From positions 79,292,583 through 79,356,582 of the forward strand of contig OX638130.1 in the NCBI GenBank assembly GCA_951804985.1: 64,000 bases of DNA, given 5' to 3'. Positions 53,764-64,000 of the stretch are shown piece by piece (position 1 is the first letter of the stretch; every line of letters starts with the position of its first letter). A program made the position numbers and the translations under genes. The stretch comes from Dryomyza anilis. Taxonomy: Eukaryota > Arthropoda > Insecta > Diptera > Dryomyzidae. Under the pieces are notes generated by a model, which saw nothing but the letters and a program-made list of their open reading frames with translations, searched no databases and was not told where the DNA came from.

Positions 53764-55176
53764 GTGCCCATATTTTTCACACTCTATACAAAACGGTGTG
53801 TTTTTCCGCGTAATACATTCGTCTCGTGTATGTCCTTTTTTCTGGCAAAAAGAGCATGTTGGTCGTATTTTTGATCCTTCTGTTTTATTTTGGGTTGATA
53901 TTTTCTGATTTAGTGGGGTAGTTTGAAAATGATTGTTTTAAATACTATTCGTTGGACTGGTTACAGATCGTTGTTCGAAACTGTACACTTCCTCGGGGAA
54001 TTTCGGACCCCCTTGAATTGTTATCTGGGCCTTTAATGCTTCATCTAATAAATCATTTAAGTTTTCTGCTTTGCTACTTAATAATAGAACCTTTATTGTC
54101 GGATCTTTTACACCTACCTTGAATGCTGTCAGAACTGAGTTTACTAGTTCCGTATTAAAAACATCTGTAGGTAGATTTTTATTTTTGTACCTCTGCTATT
54201 TCATTAGCGTTTGCCCATAATCTTTCTAATCTTCTTGCAAATGTCCTCAGGCTCTCACCATCCGTCTGATATGCTTTTCTAATACTATCCTGAACCGAAT
54301 CTAACGTAGTCATTTTTAAATATGTATTTCTTAGAACGACAAATAACTCCTCTAAATCATTGAACTTTTTTGTGCGGACTAGATCATAAGCGTCACCAAG
54401 AAGATGCAGTTTGACACAGCTAATGAATTCTTCTTTGTTTTCTTCTGTAATTTTTAGACTTGCTAGCGCACAAGCGTCCATGAATCTATAAAGTTCAGTT
54501 TTAACGGACGGTGATTCCGATCCCATAAAAAATGGAACCACACTTCCTACGTAATTCGATACAGTATCTAACGACATTTCTAATGTTGTTTCCGGTGCTG
54601 TTATTTTATCAAATTTTCCTTCAATCTGTAATGCCTCCTTATGATATAATGATGTTTCGTGGGCTAGCTTAACTTCCGATTCTAAAAATCTGATTTTCGA
54701 ATCTAATTCCCTTACTTTATTATTTGCTTCTTCTAACGTTTCGAATTCTAGTCTGTTGGGCTGTTGGCTCAGTGCTCGTTCAATTGATTCGTCCGAAATA
54801 TCTTTATTTTTCAGCAAAGTTCTTAATTTTTCGTTTTCTTCCTCTATTCCACTAGCCTGATCTAACAACACCTGCCGTTCTTCTACAATATCGTTTAATT
54901 TTTTATTTAATGCAGTAAATTCCCCTTTCCAAACTTCTAATTCTTTTATTTTATGAGCACTTTTATGTTCCAAGAAGTATACTAATTGTTCAAAAACTAC
55001 GTCAACTCTTTCGACTTCTAAGTATACCCGTGTGGAACTGACTGATTTTTTATTAATTCTAAAGTTTCTTTATTGTTAACATCCGTACTAATTTGAGTCC
55101 ACAATTTCTCAGTAAATCTGCCAAGTTGTCCTAATATATTTCTATATGCTACTTCCAATTCCTCAAAGTTCGCCAT
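53764..55176 (-). pseudogene. Gyp-A copy 2 gag, N-terminal and capsid part
   Basis: ATG at 55176 on the minus strand opens MANFEELEVAY. A frame change follows, and the long frame 54973-54179 has heptad-repeat helices (IKELEVWKGEFTALNKKL, IEEENEKLRTLL) and the capsid-like region with GESLRTFARRLERL. A 5-base loss near 54185 shifts the frame again before the first zinc knuckle (CSFC...; about 53835-53870). It preserves the 340-bp stretch that the non-LTR insertion removed from copy 1, so it shows the original gag order: coiled coil, capsid, three CCHC knuckles. Confidence 0.8.
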
Positions 55177-55393
55177 ATAATCATTAAAATTTTCAATAAA
55201 AATTTATAAATTTATTTAATTTTATTCTTTCTATAATTTAATTTCACCATTTATTTACTGCTTTCACTCAAACTCACTAAAATTTATTCAATATTTAATT
55301 ATACCTTCCTTTCCACTTCTGTGTTTCTTCATTTTTTTTTTTTAATGCTCCTTCAAATTCGTCCTTCAGTCCTTTTTGTAGATTCTTGAAAAA

Positions 55394-55405
55394 CCGGCTG
55401 CGCCA
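55394..55405 (-). promoter_or_regulatory. Gyp-A copy 2 primer-binding site
   Basis: TGGCGCAGCCGG on the minus strand, three bases inside the 5' LTR, identical to copy 1. Confidence 0.75.
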
Positions 55406-55408
55406 AAA

Positions 55409-56158
55409 TGTTGCGGGCTCCAGGGGTCTTTTGTACTTGCCTTTATTAATGAAACCGTCAGTGACAATATTCCCTCGAAGTCCACAATTCTTTCCTAACA
55501 ATTATTATTAAATAAAAACGCAAGGATATTTTAGACTTGCTTTACACTTTTATTAATTATATTTAAGTATTTTTACAAGCTTGAGTTTAAACTGAAACTC
55601 TAAGGCAGTTAAAATCATAATGCTTAAAATCTAAACTTAACCTCTACTCATCACCTCGGTATCGTGCGACTCACGAACCCCTTGCTTATACTTATGTCTT
55701 AAAACTCAACTCATAAATGCAAGCAAGCATATTCTTAAATCTACGTACTACTAAAAACCTCATGAACCCCACATCAGTTATTTACTAATATTGTGAAATC
55801 ATTAAATGAGAAAATTCCAATGTGCTAAAATCTTAATTGGTTCCCATGCTGGCGTTAGTCTTGACTTAAATTACAACCAATGCTTTTGTTGTTGCTTTTA
55901 AACAGACGGCACACTTGCTAGCGCGAGTCTCGGATCAAATTGCAACCAATGCATTTTTTGTTGCTTTTAAGCAGACTTAATTTTATCTCCTGAAAGTATG
56001 CACTCATAAACATTATGCACTTGTTCCAGTTACGTCGTTGACGTTATGTTAAGTTAACATGCATCTGTTATTGTGTTTTTAGATTTGAACTTTATGTGCA
56101 TACTGGTTATGTACAGGCTTTCTTAAATACATAAAAAAAACGTTTCTGATTCACAACA
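55409..56158 (-). mobile_element. Gyp-A copy 2, 5' LTR (complete, 750 bp)
   Basis: On the minus strand it begins TGTTGTGAATCAGAAACG and ends GAGCCCGCAACA, giving TGTTG...CAACA inverted tips. Followed outside by GGTG (56159-56162). This is the only full LTR of the family in the window and defines its ends. Compared with the 46185 LTR it lacks a few bases near 55600. Confidence 0.9.
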
Positions 56159-56221
56159 GGTGAGCGATTTCGTGGGAAAATAAAAATTCGATCCAATTTT
56201 GAATCACCCTACTATATATAT

Positions 56222-56275
56222 TGTTACGAAAAGAGGTAATTTGCTCCACTGTGCAAGCAATCAACAATAATAAAT
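56222..56275 (+). mobile_element. Gyp-B copy 1, 5' LTR remnant (54 bp)
   Basis: Matches the first 54 bases of the 3' LTR at 61391-61444 with one change, then passes straight into gag at TTGAACAACTT. The remaining roughly 490 bases of LTR, the primer-binding site and the leader are deleted. Preceded by ATAT, which also follows the 3' LTR, but the site is low complexity. Confidence 0.8.
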
Positions 56276-57885
56276 TTGAACAACTTAAAGTCAACCAGCT
56301 AAAAAAAGAGCTGTCGATTCGTAATCTTCCAACTGCTGGTACGAAAGTAGAGCTGCAAAAGCGCCTAATGGACGAATTGGAGGCGCAGGGCATTGATCTT
56401 ACGATGCACAATTTTGAAGTGGAAGTTGCAGCACCGTCATCGAAAAATCTGGACACAGAGGAGAAAGTACAGACCCAAGTTTTTGATATGAGCCAGTTGA
56501 TCGGAGCTATGCAACAACAATTTCAGACAATGGCTCAAGAAAATTCCAGACAGTTTCTAGAAAATTCAAAACAGCTTCAAGAAAATTCCAATCAAATGGA
56601 ACAGAAACTTGTAGAAAATTCCAACAAAATGGAACAGAAACTTGTAGAAAATTCCAACAAAATGAAACAGAAACTTCTAGAAAATTCAAAACAGCTCCAA
56701 AAAAATTCGACCAGAATGGAACAGAAACTTTAAGAAAATTCAAATCAGCTCAAATTAGACATGAAGCACGAACTTGTAGAAAATGCTAACAAAATAGAAC
56801 AGAAACTTCAGAAAAATTCTGAACAGCTTCAAGAACATTCTAAGCAGCTTCTGGAAGTTTCTAATACACTACATGGCAAAGTAAATGAACTTGAAGCGCA
56901 TATAAATGATGTTGATGATAAAATTCAAAGATTGTAAAATGGACAAAGAAATCCTGGAAATAAAAAAGATTTACACGTGTTGCAGATAAATGGACCTACA
57001 CAGCATGTTGTTAGTGGTACGAGGCTAAAATCGCCGATTTACGATGGAACCACAGCGTTCAACATTTTCAAGGATCAATTTGAGACCACGGCTGTAAGTA
57101 ATCGATGGAACAATGAAGACAGCGTAGCCGCACTTATCGTGGCACTAAAAGGAGGTGCAGCCGAAGTATTGCAGACAGTTCCAGAAAGCGATAGAAACAG
57201 TTACACAGCGGTTATGTCTGCACTGCAATGAAAATACGGCAGTGATCACATGAAGCAAATCTACAGAATGGAACTAAAGTGCCGAATGCAAAGAAATGGT
57301 GAAACATTGCAGGTGTATGCAGCGGACGTCGAGAGGCTTGCGCATTTGTCGTATGCAGATTCAACGAGTGATTTCATAGAAAAGTGCAAGATCGAAGCCT
57401 TCGTTGACGGTATACGTGATCCGGAAACAAGACGTGCCACAGTGACAATGCCGAAAGTGACATTTACGGAAACTGTAACCACAGCGCTAACACAGGAGAC
57501 AGCAACGACGTTGTGCCGCCCAGCGCCAAAGGTCCGTAAACTAGATGTGGAGAATGAAGACCTACTTCAGGTAATTTGTCAAGCGTTAAAAAGTGGAGCT
57601 AATCCAAATTACACTGCTGCCAACCGAGATACCCAATTTAAAGGTAAATGCTACAACTGTGATACATATGGGCATATGGCACGTGATTGTCGTAAAAAAC
57701 GCAAGCGCTCAATGAATCCATTTGCAAATGAACCCCGACATGAAGAAACCCAGGATCATGTCCAAAATAGCGTAAATTTCAATCAAGTTTTAACTAAAAC
57801 GAGTCAGATCTGCGGGGCACGATCTGACTCCCATAACCGATTGCCCCAGAATCTTCATTTCACAAATTGCTCGAAAGTCGAATAG
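56276..57885 (+). pseudogene. Gyp-B copy 1 gag (SAP-like domain, coiled coil, capsid, zinc knuckle)
   Basis: One frame with three in-frame stops (TAA near 56731, TAA near 56934, TGA near 57229). N-terminus: a SAP-like helix-extension-helix, LKVNQLKKELSIRNLP followed by GTKVELQKRLMDEL, a DNA-binding fold seen in some arthropod gag proteins. Then about 120 residues of repeats of the type ENSNKMEQKLV, a likely coiled coil. Then a capsid-like region (SPIYDGTTAFNIFKDQFE ... NGETLQVYAADVERLAH) and one CCHC knuckle, CYNCDTYGHMARDC, followed by a basic RKKRKR patch. The original start is lost with the 5' LTR deletion. It would assemble the particle; inactive as it stands. Confidence 0.8.
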
Positions 57886-57922
57886 TTTAACTGTCAAGGG
57901 GCTAATTGATTATGTAGCATAT

Positions 57923-58573
57923 ATGGTAACGTTGGATACAGGAGCTTCACACTCAATTATAAGAAGTAACCTTGTTATGGACGAAATAGAGCCGCTTATC
58001 GGAATAAGATTGCAAACAGCGACAGATGAAGAGGCTCCAATCAGAGGAAAAATTACCAAGGAAATCACTATTGGCAGTACGACAGTTAAGCATGATTTTA
58101 TAGTGCCCGAAATAGTAGACGAAATAATACTTGGCATGGACTTCATGATAAGGAACGGTTTCACAGTAGATCTAACAAGAAAAATTTTGAGTTATGCCAA
58201 CACAGAGATCCAACTAAACATTGATTGTGACCAGAGCCCGAAAATTAAACAAGTTATCGCTCATAAAAATAGAAAAATACCACCTAATTCAGAAGCAATT
58301 GTGTGGGCGAAATTAAATGGAGATTGTGGGATAAGCAAGTTGTGGGTTATAGAAGCGAATGATGAGCAAATGAGCAGAAGTAATATTGTTGTCGGAAGAA
58401 CATTAGTAGAAGCGACAAAAGACAAAGTTGTTCCAATAAGAGTTCTCAACATGGAAAACTCGTCCAAATTAATTAAAAAGGGAACAGTGATAGGCCAGTG
58501 TCAAGAGGCATCAGCGATTATAAATTGTGAGTCAAATCCATCAAGGGACTACGGCACATCGCAAATAAACTAA
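57923..58573 (+). pseudogene. Gyp-B copy 1 protease region
   Basis: 216 codons in a different frame from gag, open a little upstream of the Met at 57923. The retropepsin motif LDTGASHSII is at residues 4-13, and EIILGMDF, the matching C-terminal strand, is near residue 72. A longer tail of unknown role leads towards RT and ends at a TAA. RT resumes in another frame 30 bases later, so at least one small lesion lies between. It cleaves the polyprotein in intact relatives. Confidence 0.8.
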
Positions 58574-58602
58574 CAATCTACTCACAGGTTTATAAATGAG
58601 AG

Positions 58603-60820
58603 TTGGCTGCCAAAGAAAAGAGTCAAGTGCAAAAGTTGATTGATAAATATCAGTGTATATTTGCTGAAAAGGGCCAAAAGGATGGCAGAACTGCCATTGT
58701 AAAACATCGAATAGACACTGGCGATTCTAACCCAATTCGTCAAGCACCAAGAAGGGTACCACTTGCGAAAAGAGACGAAGTATCACATTTGGTTGAAGAA
58801 ATGCACACAAATGGCGTGGTGGAACCATCTGAGAGTCCATGGAGTTCACCAGTAGTATTGGTGAAAAAGAAGGACGGTAGTACTCGGTTCTGCGTTGATT
58901 ACCGAAAACTTAATGAAGTCACCAAGATAGATAGTTATCCACTGCCCAGAATCGATGACACCTTGGATACACTATCTAATGCTAAGTGGTTTTCAACGTT
59001 GGACTTGCAAAGCGGTTACTGGCAAGTAGAAATCGATAAGAAAGATCGAGAGAAGACCGCATTCAGTACTGGAGATGGACTATGACAATTTTTGGTAATG
59101 CCGTTTGGACTATGCAATGCCCCAGCAACATTCGAGCGGTTAATGGAGCACGTATTAAAAGGTTTACACTGGAAAGCATGCCCAGTATACCTTGATGACA
59201 TAATTGTTATGGGAAAGGATTTCAACGAACATCTGAGAAATCTAGAGGAAGTATTCCTTCGATTGAAAAATGCGGGTCTACAACTTAGCCCAAAGAAATG
59301 CTCTCTTTTCAAGAAAGAAGTCAAGTATCTGCGTCATCGAGTTACCACGGAAGGAGTGCATACCGATGAGGATAAAATAGCTGCAGTCAAGGAGTGGCCC
59401 AGACCGCAAAATCTACATGACCTACGAAGTTTCTTGGGGCTATGTACATACTACAGACGATTTGTTCCAGGTTTTGCCAATGTTGCTAGCAGTCTTCATG
59501 AGTTGACAAAAAAGAACCGCTCATTTCAATGGGGTGATGATCAAGAAAGGGCATTTTTGAAATTAAAAGATCTACTGTGCTCGGCACCAATTCTTGCGTA
59601 TCCAATTCCAGGTGAAAAATTTATACTTGATACGGATGCAAGTGGATACGGAATAGGCGGAGTTCTCTCTCAAGTGATCAATGGGCAGGAAAAAATGATC
59701 GCATACTACAGTAAAACATTGTCCAAGCCCGAGCGAAATTACTGTGTCATCAGGAGGGAGCTTCTTGCTGTAATTGAAAGTGTGAAAATTTTCCATAAGT
59801 ATCTGTACGGAAAACAGTTTCACTTGAGAACCGATCACGCATCACTACGATGGTTACTTCAGTTCAAAGATCCGGAAGGCCAAATTGCGCGTTGGATAGA
59901 ACGATTACAGAGCTACGATTTCTCAATCGAACATCGTAAAGGAGGAAATCATGGAAATGCAGATGCTCAGTCACGGCGTCCTTGTAAACTTGAATGCAGA
60001 CATTGTTCAAGAGCGGAAGGAAAAGAAAACATAATTGATATTCGTTTGCTAAATGTTTTGCCCGATGAAAAATGGACTCCGGAACAAATTCAAATTGATC
60101 AAAAGAGTGATCCCGACCTCACAAAAATCATGATGTTCAAGGAACAGCAAAGAAAACCATCATGGGAAGATATAGCTGCCGACAGTGCTATAACTAAAGC
60201 TTACTGGGCACAGTGGCAGAGCTTAAAGCTGCAAGATGGTTGCTTATATCGTGTATGGGAAAATGAAGATGGCAAATCCGCTCGAAGTTTGATTGTTGTT
60301 CCGAAGTCAAAAATAAAAGAGATATTAGCGGAATACCATGGTGGATCTAGTGGTGGTCATTTGGGCATTAATAAAACGGTCGAGAAGGTAAAGAAACGTT
60401 TTTATTGGATTGGGTGCCAAGAGTCAGTCGCCGATTGGATTCGCAGTTGCCCGCAATGTGTACCAGCAAAAGTACCAACAGTCAGAAGTCGCGGCAGGAT
60501 GCATCAATACAACGTGGGAGCACCATTCGAGCGTATTGCCATGAATGTCGCCGGGCCGTTTCCAATCAGTGATGCTGGTAATAAGTATGTGCTTGTCGTC
60601 ATTGACTACTTCAGCAAGTGGCCTGAAGTGTATCCCATGCCGAATCAAGAAGCCACAACAGTTGCGGATGCTTTAGTTAACAACTGGGTAAGCCGTTTTG
60701 GAGTACCGTTGGAATTGCATTCAGATCAAGGAAGAAATTTTGAGTCTGCTGTATTTAAAGAAGTATGCAAAGTCCTCAACATACACAAAACACGAACAAC
60801 GCCTTTGCACCCGCAATCAT
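58603..60820 (+). pseudogene. Gyp-B copy 1 reverse transcriptase, RNase H and integrase (first part)
   Basis: One frame with a TGA at about 59083 where relatives have Trp. RT: SPWSSPVVLVKKKDG, RFCVDYRKLNEVT, WFSTLDLQSGYWQV, MPFGLCNAPATFERL and active-site VYLDDIIVMG (YLDD near residue 33 of the second block). RNase H: FILDTDASGYGIGG, RRELLAV and RTDHASLRW. Integrase: GGHLGINKT...CPQC zinc finger, then the core, in which the first catalytic aspartate is replaced by Asn (MNVAGPF at 60541), while LHSDQGRNFES keeps the second. The frame breaks at the glutamate block near 60825. Ty3/gypsy; clade not settled. Confidence 0.9.
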
Positions 60821-61353
60821 CATGCCGATGGAGAGATTCAATCGGACTTTGGAAGAGTATCTCAGAAAAGTGGTTGATAAAAATCAAAAAGATTGGGATA
60901 CACACATACCACTATTCCACATGGCTTATCGAACGGCGGTTCATGATACCACAGCAGCTTCACCATCTAAAATTGTTTTTGGAACAGACTTAAGATTACC
61001 TGCGGATTTAAAGTTTGGTGCGAGTCCTTCAGCTGGAATTCCTATAAACAATTATGTTTCCAGAAAAAGTGAAGAAATGACCGAAGTGCATCAATTTGTA
61101 AGACAGCGTACACAATTTGCGAGTGATACGATGAAGGCCAGATATGACTTGAAGGACAACTTGTTTTGCTCTATACCCACAAAGGAAGAAAGGCTTATCC
61201 CCTAAGCTACAAACACACTGGGAAGGACCATACAAGATAATCAAAAGAATTAACGATGTCGAGTATCGGATTCAGAATACTGCAGGCGTTAGACGAAAAA
61301 TTAAAGTGGTACATTTAGAAAGGTTGGCGCCGTATAGAGAGAGAGAGGATTAA
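60821..61353 (+). pseudogene. Gyp-B copy 1 integrase C-terminal part
   Basis: Continues in another frame: MERFNRTLEEYLRKVVDK carries the catalytic glutamate, then MAYRTAVHDTTAASPSKIVFG. Another single-base frame change lies near 61180, after which the GPY-type C-terminal module (HWEGPYKIIKRIND ... ERLAPYRERE) ends at a TAA at 61351-61353. It is followed by the polypurine tract. Confidence 0.8.
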
Positions 61354-61377
61354 CATCTGTTCGAGACGAACCGATTT

Positions 61378-61390
61378 AGGTGGAGGGCAG
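61378..61390 (+). promoter_or_regulatory. Gyp-B polypurine tract
   Basis: AGGTGGAGGGCAG directly before the 3' LTR; the complement lies next to the other copy's LTR at 62419-62431. It primes plus-strand synthesis in this element class. Confidence 0.7.
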
Positions 61391-61604
61391 TGTTACGAAA
61401 AGAGGTAATTTGCTCCACTGTGCAAACAATCAACAATAATAAATGAGACGCAAGACAATTCAGCGCACTAAGCAATGTGTTAGAAAGAGACGGAAGATCA
61501 TTCAGCGCACTATGCAATGTGCGAGAAAGAGATGGAAGATCAGCACATTAAAACACATGAGTGCGAATGAGATGCCAATAGCATGCGTCATTCACGAAAC
61601 GAGT

Positions 61605-61619
61605 AGAAGGTTCTCGAAA
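61605..61619 (+). promoter_or_regulatory. heat-shock-element-like motif in the Gyp-B LTR
   Basis: AGAAGGTTCTCGAAA fits nGAAnnTTCnnGAAn exactly, 43 bases upstream of the TATA box; a further TTCACGAAAC unit lies just upstream (61591-61600). The homologous region of the LTR at 61951-62418 does not preserve the full motif. Confidence 0.45.
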
Positions 61620-61661
61620 CAAGTCGAAGCTTGTCGAAACGTGTCGAACTGATGCCTGCAG

Positions 61662-61699
61662 TATATAAGGCCGCGCATCTGAGGCACTGTACTTCAGTT
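61662..61699 (+). promoter_or_regulatory. Gyp-B LTR core promoter
   Basis: TATATAAG at 61662-61669 and an arthropod-type initiator TCAGTT at 61694-61699, about 30 bases apart, the normal distance. Transcription would start near 61696 and mark the U3/R boundary. Confidence 0.6.
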
Positions 61700-61950
61700 G
61701 TGATTTAATAGTGAACTAGTGCGTCTCGTGAGTGAACATTGTAAAGATAAATTGTAGTAATTCATCAGTTGATATAAGTGATTATTCTTTAAGTTGTTAT
61801 TTAAATTAATAAAGTTAATTAATACTAGTTGAAATAATACTAGTTAAAACCAAATATAAGTGCGTTTTTATTTTGTACACAATCCAGCGATACGAACTCG
61901 TAGAACAGTTTTCCGTAGACTGAATTTTCGTAACAATATATTTAATATAT

Positions 61951-62418
61951 TGTTACGAAAATTCAGTCTACTGAAAACTATTCTACAAGTTCGTATCTCT
62001 GGATTGTGTACAAAATAAAAACACTCTTATGTTTTGTTTAAATTATAACAATTAACTTTATTAATTCACTTTAATAAAAAACTCTACTAATAACAAATTC
62101 TAACAACTGCTGCATGTCCACTATTTAACTTGACATTTATCACACGAGACGCACTCGACCACTTTTCAATCACTACTGAAGTGCTATGCCTTAGATGCGT
62201 CGGCCTTATATACTGCAGGCATCAGTTCGACATGTTTCGACAAGCTTTGACTTGACTTCGTGAATGCTGGATGCTTTTGGCATCTCATTCGCACTCATGT
62301 GTTTTAATGCGCTGATCTTTCATCTCTTTCTCGCACACTGCCTCAGTGCGCTGAATTGTCTTGCATCTCATTTCTTATTGTAGAATGCTTGCACTATGGG
62401 GCAAATTACATCGTAACA
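61951..62418 (-). mobile_element. Gyp-B copy 2, 3' LTR (minus strand, 468 bp)
   Basis: TGTTACGAAAATTCAGTC at its left and ATCGTAACA at its right; the complement of the copy 1 LTR with several deletions. Only 15 AT bases separate it from the copy 1 LTR, so the two elements meet tail to tail. Confidence 0.9.
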
Positions 62419-62452
62419 CTGCCCTCCACCTAAATCTGTTCGTCCCAAACAG

Positions 62453-63496
62453 ATGTTAATCCTCTCTCTCTCGATACGGCGCCAACCTTTCTAAATGTAC
62501 TACTATCATTTTTCGTCTAACGCTTGCAGTATTCTGAATCCGATACACTACATCATTAATTCTTTTAATTATCTTATATGGTCCTTCCCAGTGTGTTAGT
62601 AGCTTAGGGGATAAGCCTTTCTTCCTTTGTGGGTTATAGAGCAAAACAAGTTGTCCTTCAAGTCATATCTGGCCTTCATCGTATCACTCGCAAATTGTGT
62701 ACGCTGCCTTACAAACAGATGCACTTCGTTCATTTCTTCACTTTTTCTGGAAACATAATCGTGAATAGGAATTCCAGCTTAAGGACTCGCACCAAACTTT
62801 AAATCCGCAGGTAGTCTTAAGTGTGTTCCAAAAACAATTTTAGATGGTGAAGCTGCTGTGGTATCATGAACCGCCGTTCGATAAGCCATAAGGAATAATG
62901 GTATGTGTGTATCCCAATCTTTTTAATTTTTATTAACCACTTTTCTGAGATACTCTTCCAAAGTACGATTGAATCTTTCCATCATGCCTTCAGATTGCGG
63001 GTGCATAGGCGTTGTTCGTGTTTTGTGTATCTTGAGGACTTTGCGTACTTCCTTAAATACTGCAGACTCAAAATTTCTTCCTTGAACTGAATGCAATTCC
63101 AACGGTACTTCAAAACGGCTTACCCAGTTGTTAACTAATGCATCCGCAACTGTTGTGGCTTCTTGATTAGACATGGGATACACTTCAGATCATTTGCTGA
63201 AGTAGTCAATGACGACAAGCACGTACTTATTACCCGCATCACTGATTGGAAATGGTCGGAGACATCCATAGCGATACGTTCGAATAGTGCTCCCACGTTG
63301 TACTGATGCATCCTGCCGCGACTTCTGACTGTTGGTCCTTTTGCTGGTACACATTGCGGGCAACTGCGAATCCAATCGGCGACTGACTCTTGACATCCAA
63401 CCCAATAAAAACGTTTCTTTATCTTCTCGACAGTTATATTTATGCCCAAATGACCTCCACTTGATCCACCATGATATTCCGCTAAATCTCTTTTGT
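62453..63496 (-). pseudogene. Gyp-B copy 2 integrase
   Basis: Minus-strand pieces in several frames: the zinc finger (GCQESVADWIRSCPQC) and core start with the first catalytic aspartate present (IAMDV), then NWVSRFEVPLELH with a changed SVQG in place of SDQG, MMERFNRTLEEYLR with the glutamate, and the C-terminal HWEGPYKIIKRIND ending at 62456. At least four frame changes. The lesions differ from those of copy 1, so the two copies decayed independently. Confidence 0.8.
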
Positions 63497-64000
63497 TTAT
63501 GACTTGGGAACAACAATCAAACGTCGAGCGTATGTGTCATCTCCACATTCCCATAGCAGATGCTCTATCACGGCGACCGCATTTGCATGATGTCCTCCTT
63601 TACGATGTTCGATGGTGAAATCGTAGCTCTGTAATCGTTCTATCCAACGCGCAATTTGACCTTCTGGGTCTTTGAACTGAAGTAACCATCTCAGTGCTGC
63701 GTGTTCGAACATTCCGTACAGATATTTGTGGAAATTTTTTACAAGAAGCTCCCTCCTGGTGACACAGTAATTTCGCACTGGCTTGGACAAGATTTTACTG
63801 TAGTATGCGCCAATTCCATATCCACTTGCATCCGCGTCAAGTACAAATTTTTCACCTGGAATTGGATACGCAAGAATTGGTGCCGAGCACAGTAGATCTT
63901 TCAGTTTCAAAAATGCTTTTTCTTGATAATCGGTTCTTTCTTGTTAACTCATGAAGACTTAGCAACATTGGCAAAACCTGAAACAAATCGTCTGTAGTAT
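63497..64000 (-). pseudogene. Gyp-B copy 2 RNase H region, cut by the window edge
   Basis: 137 codons (63910-63497) with YPIPGEKFVLDADASGYGIG, where the usual T-D-A-S is A-D-A-S, RRELLV and EHAALRWLLQF. Small deletions remove part of the region between the second and third motifs and part of the linker. RT should follow beyond 64000; the last bases already encode RT connection sequence. Confidence 0.8.

Larger units (their letters stand above)
61391..61935 (+). mobile_element. Gyp-B copy 1, 3' LTR (545 bp)
   Basis: Begins TGTTACGAAAAGAGG and ends AATTTTCGTAACA, with 11-bp inverted tips (TGTTACGAAAA / TTTTCGTAACA). It contains a TATA box, an initiator-like TCAGTT and a repeat of TCGAAAC-type words upstream. 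A partial internal duplication of GAAAGAGACGGAAGATCATT-like sequence is seen at about 61485-61540. Confidence 0.9.

Noticed and set aside
1..64000. CRISPR arrays, phage, bacterial operons or plasmid functions
   Set aside because: No spaced direct repeats of the right size, no prokaryotic genes, and clear metazoan intron and retrotransposon content.

Overview
The window is AT-rich, intron-containing, transposon-dense DNA from a dipteran fly. The evidence is two phase-matched exons of a Dpr-family immunoglobulin gene, many copies of a (GTCY)n-bearing repeat resembling the dipteran mini-me/DINE-1 elements, tRNA-headed SINEs, hAT-type elements with 8-bp target duplications, a CR1/Jockey-like non-LTR element and two Ty3/gypsy LTR families. 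I see no prokaryotic genes, rRNA, true tRNA gene or CRISPR.

Layout. 1-2.3 kb: minus-strand exons of the dpr-like gene, with a 1.29-kb repeat (family R1) in the intron. 2.3-13.3 kb: mini-me-like copies (some nested), SINEs, a 1-kb A-rich degenerate tandem array, a 183-bp-arm inverted repeat and a hAT-like fragment. 13.4-29.0 kb: Gyp-A copy 1, a Ty3/gypsy element whose gag is broken by a 3.2-kb non-LTR element (with loss of about 340 bp of gag) and by two small DNA elements (M1, M2). It also carries a 3.27-kb near-identical tandem duplication, a partial 5' LTR and an inverted 3' LTR piece. 29-40 kb: mostly unassigned AT-rich DNA with a small TIR element, a hAT-like element holding 92-bp tandem repeats, a TATA-bearing region with GGAATA...ATTCC palindromes, and two mini-me copies. 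40.4-43.4 kb: three DNA elements nested in one another, followed by a possible host exon. 43.8-46.1 kb: a Gyp-B LTR fragment running into a (TA)n tract, then a 2.07-kb foldback element. 46.2-56.2 kb: Gyp-A copy 2, one insertion (GGTG target duplication) whose pol segment is inverted. 56.2-61.9 kb: Gyp-B copy 1 (plus strand) with a truncated 5' LTR. 61.95 kb to the end: Gyp-B copy 2, minus strand, tail to tail with copy 1 and cut by the window edge.

The only convincing host gene is the dpr-like one. One of its 3' splice sites seems to take its branch point and pyrimidine tract from an adjacent mini-me copy. The LTR elements are decayed: shared lesions show that the Gyp-A copies descend from an already defective, M-carrying progenitor. 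The most notable observations are that TE-supplied splice site, the TSD-flanked Gyp-A element with an internal inversion, a shared breakpoint in RT used by two different rearrangements, a predicted membrane segment ahead of the Gyp-A protease, and a perfect heat-shock-element-like motif upstream of the Gyp-B LTR TATA box. All homology statements come from reading the sequence and from memory of the families; no search was run.
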